Shown here: positions 47,176 to 58,565 of the stretch, piece after piece
Layout: the number at the start of each line of letters is the position of its first letter
How positions within the stretch are numbered: position 1 is the stretch's first letter
NCBI GenBank assembly: GCA_023678885.1
Contig: CM042997.1
Location: 23,194,064-23,258,063 of the forward strand
Origin: Pogostemon cablin
Taxonomy: Eukaryota; Streptophyta; Magnoliopsida; Lamiales; Lamiaceae
Reading direction: 5' to 3'
Length of the DNA stretch: 64,000 bases
Translations under genes and position numbers: made by a program
The notes under the pieces: generated by a model
Databases searched by the model: none
What the model saw: only the letters and a program-made list of their open reading frames with translations
What the model was told of the DNA's origin: nothing

Positions 47176-47569
47176 CGAGTATATATTCCCGCATAATATG
47201 CGGATGCATTATATTTTATAAGAAAATTAATTAGATAATCCAATATTAAATGCATATTGTAATTTAATAATAAGGATATACTCAAAATTTTTGAAGATAT
47301 ATTTTTATTAATTGATTTATTTATCATTTTAAGGTTTACTTTTTAATTCTAAGTATAAAGATATACATGAGTAATATAATAATAATAATTAAAAAATAAA
47401 AAGATTATATGTGATATTAAAATAAAAAATAAAAATATTTATTCCTAACCAATAAAAAAATATGTAAAATTGGTGTTTAATTTGAAGATATACACATGAA
47501 TAATAATAATAATAATTATAATAAGTTTGATATATTTTTATTAATTGATTTAATTATCTATTCTTAACC

Positions 47570-47570
<1 letters not shown>

Positions 47571-47631
<61 letters not shown>
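47571..47631. repeat. (AT)n microsatellite with one interruption
   Basis: About 30 AT units, interrupted by an AC near 47582. Flanking phrases TTTTTATTAATTGATTTA occur on the left twice, suggesting local duplication. Confidence 0.9.
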
Positions 47632-47634
<3 letters not shown>

Positions 47635-47844
47635 GGTGATATTTAATTTAATTATAGATATACATGAATAATATAATAATAATAAATAAATAAATAAATA
47701 AAAGTAGAAAGATTATATATATGAAATTAAAATTAAAAAATACGACAATTAACACGTCGCGACACCTCATACTTTTAAAAAATTATTTATAGCACCGTAT
47801 TCGCAATTAGTATATATAAGATATTAGTATCTAAATTCAGGATA

Positions 47845-47992
47845 ATTTTGGGGTGCACCCCCAATTTATAGGTTAAATAGTTAGTGGGGGTAATTTTTTA
47901 TTTTTTAAAAAATTAATTATTTAATCTTTTTTAATGGTGGAGATTAATTCGTACATTAATCTAATAGTTTAAATTGTCCCGATGCACCCTAG
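47845..47992. mobile_element. MITE of the CTAGGGTGCA family, copy 1
   Basis: It begins TTTTGGGGTGCACCCCCAAT and ends GATGCACCCTAGTTGGACTC. The core has TTTTTTATTTTTTAAA. Confidence 0.6.
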
Positions 47993-48407
47993 TTGGACTC
48001 TAAATTCATTACCTTAAAAATAAATTTGTTAACTTGATCTGAAAAAAATTATCATATACTCCCTTTAACTCAAATAAAAGTATAAAAATACTTTGGTTCG
48101 GTTCACCTTTCATTTTTATTTTATCAAAATATTATGTACTATTAAATTGGGTTCAAGTTATATTTTTATTTTATATTAAAATTATTTTTAATATAATGAA
48201 AAATTACACTTTAAAAAATGAATCATTACTTTTCAGAAAATATTATTCTTCAAATTTCTAATATTTTGATTTTTTATATTCTCATTGAGAATAATAATTT
48301 TATTTAAATAAATAATAATTCATCTCTTATAAAAATAATTTTATAAAAATAGGACATCATTGGGACCATGAAACTAAAGATTTTCTATATGATTAACCAA
48401 ATTAAGG

Positions 48408-48590
48408 GTCATTCTAGGGTGCATCCGATTTACCCGTGCACTGAGTATTTATAGGATAAAATGTAGGGTGTAGTAGGTGGTTATAATATTTATTTTTAAT
48501 TATTTTATTTTATTAAGTGATGGGAATTAAACAAAACTCTAATATAATAATTTAGATTATTTAGCTGCATCGGTGCCCCAAATGCACTGC
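48408..48590. mobile_element. MITE of the CTAGGGTGCA family, copy 2
   Basis: It begins TTCTAGGGTGCATCCGATTT and ends GGTGCCCCAAATGCACTGCA. Confidence 0.55.
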
Positions 48591-48748
48591 AGTATACTCC
48601 ATCCGTCCGCTTTCAAGGATATCATTTTTTTATTTTAGGCGTCCGACCCCAAGGGTCTCATTTCCTTTTTTATACATATGGGACCCACACACATCCACTA
48701 ATACAACTAAAAAATGGAAATCACACCTCCACTAATACGACTACCCAC

Positions 48749-49611
48749 TGTACGAAGTTTACACATGGAAATTCAATTAACTCATAAAACTTTCATAACC
48801 CTAGAACTACCGGGGTGGTTCTAGCCCATGATTGATCTAGGAACAATCATGGCTAGTTGGTATGATCTTACTTGACGCGCCAGACGAGCCTGTCTCACGA
48901 CCCCTTCGGATGATGGTAGGGTTTGGTGATGGATGGATGATTGATGTGTGTTGTGTTCCTGCGAAAGCTCTTCTTTTATACTCATAGGACCTCCTTATGG
49001 GCTTAGGATGGGTCTTTGCTTGAAGCACACGTCAAATTTGGTAAAAGACATCCGGAATTACCATAAATAGTAGCAGCGAAATCCCGTTCGACCAAGCCTG
49101 GACTGGTCGAACACGGCCTTCAACTCGAGCAAGCTCACTGGATAATTTCGCACATTCCGTTTTACTTGCCTTCTCTACTCGACCAACCTGATGTTAGTCG
49201 AGCAAAACCTCCAAGTAGAACAAACTCTTTGTATAATTTTCACAGTTTGTTCGACCTCCGTTCATCTGCTCGACCAAGCCGATGTTGGTCGAGCAACACC
49301 TCCAAGTCGAGCTAACTCTTTGGACGGATCTGCACAATCTGCTCGACTTGGCCTCCTTTGTTCGACCAAAGTGATGTTGGTCGAACAAACTCTCTTGGTC
49401 GAACGGCACTCGAACCTTGCCTCTAAAATCGTGTCTTCCAATTCCGAGCCTTTTACACCTGTTTTTCTATACAAATATACTAAAATAGCCCTTGTACCCT
49501 CTGATTCGTGACTTTTCCATAAACGTACCGATTAGTCTCGATAAAAGACTCAATTGTACTCCATTCCCACACAAATTAGAGCCCAAAATACGTGAATTTA
49601 CACTCTCATCA
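48749..49611 (-). repeat. LTR (3' LTR in element orientation)
   Basis: Contains repeated TTGGTCGAGCA/CTCGACTTGG phrases. Direct copy at 51147-52020. Confidence 0.9.
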
Positions 49612-51146
49612 AACCCCCAAACTTACATGTTGCTCGTCCCGAGGCAACTACAATTAAAATAAATCAGAGAGTGTAATCACTACATCAAGTGCAACCTATC
49701 CTAACACATGCAATTATATTAACTCAAAACATGCAACCACCATACCTTTCATTCATGCAAAACATCAATCAATCACAATACTTCTACGAGTACAAGTCAT
49801 CTAGCTCAGGGGTAAGTATTTATTCTCTCACTCAAATGTAAAAGATGTACACCTTATGGTTAGTATCGACACTCAATTTCAATTCATATACTCGCGTAAC
49901 CATAAGCTTGACAAAGGTCTCAAAAATTCATCCATAAACGACTCAATACTAGGATCACAAAGGACTTGCTTAAAGGTTGTAATATTGGCTCTTTGGTAAA
50001 GGTGGAAGAATATAGACAAGTGACTAACTTTACTAGTAATGAATTATCTTGGTATATCATTTTTCAATTGCTCCCTTCTTCACTTCTTCGTCTTAACAAT
50101 CACCTTCATACGCCGTTCCTCCATCTTTACTTGGATCCCTCTTTTCCGTAGTAGAATACCAATTTCGGTGTTCTTTAAGTATAAGGGTATCAGTTTTGGG
50201 CACTACTCTCTCTAATACTCGGGATACCGGTTTCAGGCACTATCCCTCACAAGATTTAACCTCTTGTCTCTCAATTTTGCTTTCACCAAATCTCTCCTTC
50301 TATTCCTCTTCAAAATTTCATAGAGCATTCATCTACCTCCACTCTTTACTAATAATAGGTATTCAAGGCTCAAAAGGTAAGCAGCTCATTATCAAGGCTT
50401 GCCAAAGAAAAAGCTTAAATGCTCAAAAGGGCTTCCAATGATAATCATATAATAAGGTAGGATTAATTTGGCTAAGTAACTCAGTCAACAACAATGGCCT
50501 AAGATCATTTCCTAGTATCTACCAATTATAAATTTCACATAAGACTCCAAGTCAAGTTCTAGAATACGAGTATACAAACGACTCTCAAGAATAAACAATC
50601 ACGCGTATAGCACGATCAACAAGGCCCAAATCCTCACATGGTTAATAGAATCCTAAGCACTCTTCAAAGCATACAAACAACATCAATTTTCTATGAACTA
50701 CAAGTACAAATAGAACATGCTCATCATCAACAAATCAACATGCATCAACATAAGAGCCCATACATATCATGAATCCTCATCACTAAACAATTCCAAGCAA
50801 ACAACTTTCCATAATCAATCAATCATGATCAATATCAAATAAATGCCACTCACACATGAATCACAGACTACACCCACAACAATGAAGCTTGCACCTTTTT
50901 AAAACTGCTCCTGACTCCGTTCGACTTACAGTTTAATCAACAAGTATTTATATAAGATAGTTCGAATAAGACTTCGGAATCCCTTCACTTAGAATTATAA
51001 CATGTAATCCTACTCAGCGGTGAACGCACTCAATCAATAACCAAGAGATGTATTCAGACTCTACATAACAGTTAATGATGCACAAAACGACCGTGAGTAT
51101 GAATTGAAAAAACACAATTTTATATAAAATAAACCACAAGTAGTGT

Positions 51147-52020
51147 TGTACGGAGTTTACACTTGGAAATTCAATTAACTCATAAAACTTTCATAACCCT
51201 AGAACTATCGGGGTGGTTCTAGCCCATGATTGATCTAGGAACAATCATGGCTAGTTGGTATGATCTTACTTGACGCGCCAAACGAGCCTCTCTCACGACC
51301 ACTTCGGATGATGGTAGGGTTTGGTGATGGATGGATGATTGATGTGTGTTGTGTTCCTGCGAAAGCTCTTCTTTTATACTCATAGGACCTCCTTATGGGC
51401 TTAGGATGGGTCTTTGCTTGAAGCACACGTCAAATTTGGTAAAAACATCCGGAATTACCATAAATAGCAGCAGCGAAATCCCATTCGACCAAGCCTGGAC
51501 TGGTCGAACACGGCCTTCAACTCGAGCAACTGGTCGAGCAAGCTCACTGGATAATTTTGCACATTTAGTTCGACTTGCCTTCTCTACTTGACTAACCTGA
51601 TGTTAGTCGAGCAAAACCTCCAAGTCGAACAAACTCTCTGTATAATTTTCACAGTTTGTTCGACCTCCGCTCATCTGCTCGACCAAGCCGATGTTGGTCA
51701 AGCAACACCTCCAAGTCGAGCTAACTCTCTGGACGGATCTGTACAATCTGCTCGACTTGGCCTCCTTTGTTCGACCAAAGTGATGTTGGTCGAACAAATT
51801 CTCTTGGTCGAACGGCACTCGAACCTTGCCTCTAAAATCGTGTCTTCCAATTCCGAGCCTTTTACACCTGTTTTTCTATACAAATATTCTTAAACAGCCC
51901 TTGTACCCTTTGATTCGTGACTTTTCCATAAACGTACCAATTCGTCTCGATAAAAGACTCAATCGTACTCCATTCCCACCCAAATCAGAGCCCAAAATAC
52001 GTGAATTTACACTCTCATCA
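51147..52020 (-). repeat. LTR (5' LTR in element orientation)
   Basis: Direct copy of 48749-49611 with a few percent visible differences. Confidence 0.9.
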
Positions 52021-52387
52021 TCTACTACACATTAAATAATAATACTCTTTAATCAACGTGCAAAAAGCAAATGACACTCTTAAAGGCGGACGGAGGGAGT
52101 AACTCCCAAACTACGGGTATATTTTTATTTTTCACATAAATTAAAAAATATATTCTCTCTGTCATTAAAAAGTTTATATTTTATTATTTTAGACATCCTT
52201 AAAAAAATTTATATTTTACCTTTTGTCACACACATACACCAATAATACAACTAGTCTTTATATGTAAAATAATAATATTCATTTGAAAAAGGAGTAAGCT
52301 TTGTAATAGAGGGAATATGATAGTACTTTATTTAGAAGTAAAAGAATTTTAATCCTATCTTTCTAACTTTATTTTGAGTCAATAACA

Positions 52388-52565
52388 ATTTCTAGGGTTA
52401 TTATATGATGCACCGAGTACACCGATACACATAAGGTTTTTAGGCTATTTTTAAGGGCATGATCTTTTTTATTTTTTAAATTTTTAATTATTTTATTTTG
52501 ATCCAAAAGTAATTATTAAATAGTGTTTTAATCTAATAGATTAGGTGCACCCTAGTTCAACTCCA
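52388..52565. mobile_element. MITE of the CTAGGGTGCA family, copy 3
   Basis: It has TTTCTAGGGTTATTATATGA at the left and TTAGGTGCACCCTAGTTCAA at the right, the latter shared with copy 1. Confidence 0.55.
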
Positions 52566-52896
52566 AATTCTAAAACATTTTAGAGCTTTTTATCCAAATA
52601 TAACAGGTACCACTATTATGGATTAAATTTTTTTCATAAGGATAAAAACAGACTAAAGAAACTCTACCAATTATTGATTACAATTAGATATTCCATAGAA
52701 ACTCAACTTCTGCTATTACAGTTTCACAACGACCCCCTTAAAGAGGGTAAAAAAAGTAAAAGAAACAATTGTGAGATTACTTAACCATATTCTAAAATAG
52801 AAACAGATTAGTGTGTATGGTAATAAGAGTTGACCAAGATTTAACATCTATCTCACTCCAATCAAGAATCATGATTTCAATAGCAATTAGGGTAAA

Positions 52897-55800
52897 CTAG
52901 CAACATGGTAGGTTTTCCCTTGACAACAAGAAGTTGCAGGTTGAATATATGGAAGCAGCAGCAGCTCTAACAGCTACATCCTTCTCCGAGCTATTTGTCG
53001 CTCCTGATCTGCACGAGTATAACGAAAAAAAAAAAACGAACGTAAGCAACAAAATCCATACTCATATACAAATGTTCTTTCTAATATAAATCAATCTAAA
53101 GATGAAACCATCAAAATGAATAAGCATCTCCTATCAGGGGCAAAATGGGGAACATTCATATCGTAGTTATGATTTCTTTGTTGATTATAAAGTATATGAA
53201 TCCGTTAAATATTATTGCATAGAACATCGATGACTATAGGAAGATTGACATGGTACTAGTCATAGAAATTTGCATTAGTTAAAAGAATGCATGGTGAAAA
53301 TGTCTCATTTTCCTTTGCTGTGTATGTAAGCATATCATGCATACTTTCATTGCGTCGACATTAAGAATACGAAACAACGCATAACATAGAGACAAGGGTT
53401 CGATTTAGAGCAATATCTATCTGAAAATTCAGCAAGTCTATATAGTTTAATACTGATAAGTGTATAGTACCATTCGACTTGGCGTTAACAGAATTTACCT
53501 GTTGTCGTCTCCTGTAGGAGCCATCGGCTGCGAAGAATGATACAGAGTATTTTTGTTCAGACCTAACTCACAATGCAACTGCATTTCTTTCACTTGGTTC
53601 AGCCAATTATCCTGATGATATTCAGAGATGAAAGGGCTCAGCTATCAGTTATTGACCAATGCAGTAAATCAGAAAATGAGATGTTCTTTTGAAGGAACAA
53701 AGTTAGGAGTTTGATCAAGAGAGAGAAAAAAAATGACAACTTGAAGTTCGAAATTCGTTTGTTATTTGAACAATCATATATTTTGAATGAAACGTCTTCA
53801 AAAAAGAAAATTGAATGCAAGGAACATCGGTTAATGAGGCAAAGAAGCGCCAATTCATCTATATTGAGCAATCAAATGAGGATCAAGCAGACGACGGAAA
53901 CATGCTTTCAGTTGACACTTTAAGCACAATTCAACACTCACCAGATGACTTTCTTCTTCGGAAAGTGCTTTATCCATTTGAGCAAAGAGAGTGTTCCATT
54001 TAACAATATGAGCATCAGCAGTTGCTTGGTCAAAATGGCAAAGATTGGAACTTTTTAGTGTATGTAAATCTTTGTCTATGTTCGAAGATAATTCTGTTGA
54101 AATTAGGTTGGGAAGTTCTGCAGCAATAACTCCCCGAACTCTTTTTCTGCTCCTTCGAAGTGCTGCAAGTATAGAGTAATTGCTATGAGGAAATATCTAA
54201 CACCTAAAGCATGCAAAGAACTTTTCAACAATCAAGAAGACGAAAACTACCAGCAAGACGGCCTCTTATATCTTGATTCAAAAGTTCCAACCATTGAGAA
54301 GCTACATTAGCAGCTGAAAGTTACAAAATCCATGTTAGAAGCAATAATTCTGCTCTTTAAACATTAAAACAGTAAAATTCTTGACAACATCTTGCAATAA
54401 AACAATCGATATATATACAATTAAAACTTAAAAGTGGAGTATAAACTAATGCAAGCTACAAAGACATTTTGCACCATAAGACGAAAAGAACAAAATAACT
54501 GAACTACCTTTCAAAGAAAGAGAAGTAACACTGCTGAGGTTTTCTGATTCATTGTTTGACAGACAGCTAGCATTCTGTGATGCAACAGTTACGGACGATG
54601 AAAACTTCAGTGGAAGTTTGTAATCCCCATTCTCCTTTTCACACTGTGAAGGCACCATTGAAAAATTCCTCAAGTAGCCCATACATATATCACTATTTCC
54701 CTTTGCAAACTTGTTACTTGGATGCACATATTTGGATAACGAGGAGTGATCAACCGTCTCCTTTGTATTAGCTCTTGAACTACGCATATCTTCAGGTCCA
54801 TTCCTTTCAGTGAATTCGTGTACACCACTCTTAGATTGTCCATGTTTCTTGCTTCTAGCAAGCATATTTTCAGTTCTTTCTGATCTCACTAATGCCTCAA
54901 TGATAGAATGAACCTGTTTACTGTTTCTTACATGGTTAATAATCCCAGGATTCAGCCCATTAAGCAAACCACTCGGAGCAGCAACTCTGGCAAACCTATC
55001 AACCTGTTCTTTCTTCGCAAGTTCAATCTTCTTCTTCATCATCACATCATGATTAGATTTCTTCCTTCCACGTGCCTTTGGTATTGCCATAGGCACAGCT
55101 GCACGAGGAGTGGACATAAAATTGTTCTGCTTCAACCCTTTCCAAACACTCAATGGATCTTTTACCAATGGAAACACCGAACTTCCACAATCCGACTCAT
55201 CCCTATACTTCAAACGATCATTCATTTTATGGGGATGTAAGGGTTCGTTAATAGAACACGAAATATCTGCAGCATTCAAGTCCAAATCAAACCCTCTGGC
55301 CTTAGTTAGACCATCGTCACAATGCACATCTTTTTTTTCATTGTTAGATTCATCAACACATGTGGGATCATCATCACCAACCATAGAATTGATAGAACTA
55401 ACACCCACATTAAGATCAAGTAGTCTTGAATCAGAACACACTTCAAGTTGTGCTGGGCTGCTCCCTCCTCTTCCTGCTTCAGCTACACGTGACAGTTTTC
55501 TTCATTTAATTACATTAATAAAAAGCATCTAAATTGCAACAGGTTTCAAATGAAATAAACTGCACCCTTAAAACATAATGAAAAATGGATAACAAAAACA
55601 GATTTTTCATTTAGACAGGTAGAGCATTTAGCAAACTAAGAATAAATTAAAATCCAAGAAATCAAGAAAACATAAGTCCCATTTGGGAATTCTGCCAGAT
55701 GTAAAACTTAAATCTTTAAAAGAAAAAAAGAATTACTAAAAAACATGCCCAATTCCAAATAAAACAGTGAAATGCACACCTTCAGACCGAAAAACCGATT

Positions 55801-56036
55801 CGAGGTCGCGCATTTTCACTCTCTTCGAAGAATTTTCGGACGTTTCCTCGACTGCAACGCTGCCCCTTTTTTGTCCCACCAATACCTGCCAAGAGAAATC
55901 CACGAAATGAATCGATAAAAGCATAATCGAACAGCAACAACTGACGAAGATCGAATGCTGTCTAAAAAGGTCGAACCTTTGATTCAGATCTGAGCCCGGT
56001 TTGGGATTGGGTCTTAGATGAACTCTCACCATCCAT
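52897..56036 (-). CDS. plant protein of unknown function with EAR-like DLN motifs, seven exons
   Basis: Exons on the minus strand: 56036-55977, 55885-55780, 55482-54508, 54313-54251, 54162-53942, 53611-53499 and 53008-52897. All have GT..AG borders and consistent phases, giving 549 residues. Start MDGESSSKTQSQTG; end FLLSRENLPCC then TAG. Visible parts: a basic segment SSKRVKMRDLESVFRSE (about 38-55); RLLDLNVGV and GFDLDLNAAD, which resemble EAR repression motifs (DLNxx/LxLxL); KARGRKKSNHDVMMKKKIEL, likely nuclear localising; PSGLLNGLNPGIINHVRNSK; and a helical C-terminal half with LRRSRKRVRGVIAAEL and WNTLFAQMDKALSEEE. The Ala-rich VRAAAASIYSTCNFLLS end looks conserved by design (no frame damage over seven exons). 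I infer a nuclear protein, possibly recruiting corepressors through the DLN motifs. I do not recognise a named family. The upstream region 56037-56280 looks like its leader and promoter. Confidence 0.85.
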
Positions 56037-56280
56037 GAAAGGCAGAAGATTGAAGACAGAGATCTGTAAAATTAATTCAAATTGGTGACCACTAATCCTT
56101 CCCAGAGGAAGCCCACAAATTCAAACAGTCGAATCAAGAAATGAAGCTGCGAAACAGAGGAATGATTGAAGAATGTTGATGGAAAATTTTGAATGGAGAT
56201 GAAAGTCAAAAGAGGGTTAAGCAGAGAAGAGGGAGGATTTGAATTGCAGAAGGAGCGCGATGAGGGTGAGTAGCGCCTAA

Positions 56281-56829
56281 CTTAATTTTAATTTTAATTT
56301 TAATTTTTATTTATTTTTTTCAAATTCAAATGGAATGGAATCGTGGGGGATTGAGTTGGGGACCAACTTTGCCGCGAATTTGCAATTCGGTCCCTCCTAT
56401 ATTACACGTGTCGTTATTTTATCACCCTTGAGTTCACGAATTTGAGAAAACAAATTTTTAAGGACAGTTGTTTTTTTTTTATTTAATAAATAAATTATAA
56501 AATATAATAGATGGGTTAAGCTGGGAAATTGTTGATGATTGTTCTTTCGATGTTATTCATGGAGTATGCTTGGAGTAGCGAAAATCGTATAACAAGAACA
56601 AAGTTAATTAAACACAATATATGAATGGAAGATAAAACAAAGTAAATTAAACACAATATATGAATGGAAGATAAAAGCTTACTCTCTTGTATTAATATAG
56701 ATTTGCTTACACCCTCAACTTCACATTTTTCTCTATGAAGGATGTAACAATAAATTTTTGTATTTATAATAAAATAAATACAAATTGAGTACAAAGATAA
56801 TTTCAGATGGATTTAATTTGGAGAATATG
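56281..56829. other. region upstream of the DLN-motif gene with a 40-bp duplication
   Basis: AT-rich. A ~40-bp phrase (TTAATTAAACACAATATATG .. GAAGATAAAA) occurs twice at about 56599-56677. No gene recognised. Confidence 0.6.
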
Positions 56830-57930
56830 TAAGCGTGTTATAATCTCAATCAATCCTCTGATTCTTCTCTCGAATCAATTTAGCTTGACTTGACTTTGAC
56901 TTGACTTGAGTGTATTGACTTTGACTTTGTTGACTGGAGTATACGCTGATTGTGTTGACATCGTGTGTGTTGAGCTGGATCTTCAAACGAAGCTTGTCCG
57001 AGCTCGGGTGTGTAGTCTTGAACTTTGATCCAGAGGTATTGATCCTTTGTTTGAATTGAACGTTGACTGGAGAGCCTTCCACGAAGAACGCTTGATCTGG
57101 GGGACTTGGAGCCTTGATCCCGGATTAATGGTAGTTCTTGGCTTGAAGTTATTTCGAAGATGATCTTGAACTTTTCTTGACTTGAAGCTTGAAGATCGAA
57201 GGCCGTTCTTGACTTGAAGCTTGAAAATGCTTGAACTTATTCTTCGCTTGGAGCTTGAAGATCTTGAGACTTGTTTGAAGATCTTGATTTGAAACTTGAA
57301 GATGCTTGAACTTGTTCTTCGCTTGAAGCTTGAAGACTTGAAGATTGCTTGAAGATCTTCGACTTGTTCTTCACTTGAAGCTTGAAGATTTGAAGATTGC
57401 TTAGGCTGTTCTTCGCTTAAAGCTTGAAGATTTGAAGATCGTTCTTGACTTGAAGCTTTGAAGACTTGAAGATCGTTCTTCACTTGTTTTTCGCTTGAAG
57501 CTTTGAAGACTTGAAGATCGTTCTTCACTTGAATCTTGAAGATTTGAAGATCGTTCTTGACTTGAAGCTTTGAAGACTTGAAAATCGTTCTTCACTTATT
57601 CTTCGATTGAAGCTTTGAAGACTTGAAGATCATTCTTCACTTGAATCTTGAAGACTTGAAGATCGTTCTTCACTTGTTCTTCGCTTGAAGATCTTGAGGG
57701 AGCTTTACTCGTATTCTCGATCTCTTCAAGAACGTCGTCTTCGGGTGCTTGAATGTCCCCCCTGTGTGTGTGGAGAAGACCTCTTTATATAGGTGAGGGG
57801 TGAAGTCCAGGCCTATTTGGGCCTTGCTCCACGGGCTTGGGCCTCCAACTTGACTGGACCATAATCGGACATATTTGACTTGTGCCTGATTTAGTTTATC
57901 TGGGCTTATTTGACTTGGGTCAGACCTCAT
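56830..57930 (-). repeat. LTR-like region with degenerate CTTGAAG/AAGATC minisatellite
   Basis: From about 57120 to 57700 the sequence is an array of CTTGAAGCTTGAAGA, TTGAAGATCGTTCTTCACTT and similar phrases, with a period of roughly 40-75 bp. In minus orientation a CACCTATATAAAGAGG TATA-like box (57779-57795) lies just upstream of the array, which suggests an LTR promoter and transcribed leader reading leftwards. The open frames here (QVFKASSQERSSNLQ and similar) are products of the repeat. The LTR ends were not found. Confidence 0.6.
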
Positions 57931-58557
57931 TTAATTTGTTGGGCTCAAATTAATTATCAATAATTTATTAATTTATTTTTAGGAATTAATTTATTTAAAT
58001 TCCAAAATAAAATAATATTTAATCAATAAAATTCACGTGACGCCACTTAATTGGACCGTAAATTTTAATTACTTACAAAGGGTCATTAAAAAGTTATTTT
58101 ACAATGCAATCAAATGACTATTTATATGTTATTCATATGCCCTCACACCAAAGCTTGACACATGTCTTAGCTCAATGAAATGAGACCATATGTTCTTAAG
58201 GGAACCAACTCTGCAAAATATTGTTATGTAAGTGGTCCCCAAAATTTCTGTTGGTCGAGAGTTTATTCATGTCTTTTGTATATTGTCATTTTATTAAGAA
58301 TTATAAGAGTGATGTGCTCTTTTCTATTTTAAAGTGCTCATAGTTGATATGATTTTGATATACTAACTTTTGAGGAGTCAGCCAAGGTTATCCTCAACCG
58401 AGTTATTTTAAGGTCAGCTCAGTTTGAGATAATTATGCCGAATTTGTATTAAGCCAGACTTATGATTATATGCTGATATGCATCATCATCATCATTAGCC
58501 ATTATACCTTTATTTAAAGATGGATCACAATTTTTGCATGGTAGGTCTTTTGGGTCG
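57931..58557. other. AT-rich region without recognised genes
   Basis: May contain the rest of the LTR-like sequence to its left (GACACATGTCTTAGCTCAAT, GTGGTCCCCAAAATTT). No coding exon. Confidence 0.4.
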
Positions 58558-58565
58558 GGCTTGAT

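Larger units (their letters stand above)
48749..52020 (-). mobile_element. 3.27-kb non-coding LTR retroelement, minus orientation
   Basis: LTRs 48749-49611 (863 bp) and 51147-52020 (874 bp) are nearly identical, with TGTACGAAG/TGTACGGAG and CTCTCATCA ends; one carries an extra 12-bp ACTGGTCGAGCA-like unit. In minus orientation the LTR starts TGATGAGAGTGTAAATTCAC, is preceded by a G-rich polypurine tract (GTTTGGGGGTT at 49612-49622) and has a TATAAAAG box. Flanks cccac/tctac match at 3/5, so the target duplication is only possible. The 1.5-kb interior has no gag or pol, which makes it a non-autonomous element. LTR similarity suggests a recent insertion. Confidence 0.88.
48595..52101. mobile_element. 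Stowaway MITE split by an LTR element
   Basis: The left part CTCCATCCGTCCGCTTTCAA runs to ACTACCCAC at 48748. The right part resumes TCTACTACACATTAAATAAT at 52021 and ends, in reverse complement, CTCCCTCCGTCCGCCTTTAA. TA flanks both sides. Without the insert it is a typical ~230-bp member. Confidence 0.92.

Noticed and set aside
48837..51893. Pairs of ~60-106-codon frames occurring twice
   Set aside because: They lie in the two LTR copies and are duplicated with them; no gag or pol motif.
57000..57600. 181-codon and 64-codon repetitive frames on the minus strand
   Set aside because: Translation of a minisatellite whose units happen to keep frame; composition (K, S, Q, E repeats) mirrors the DNA repeat.
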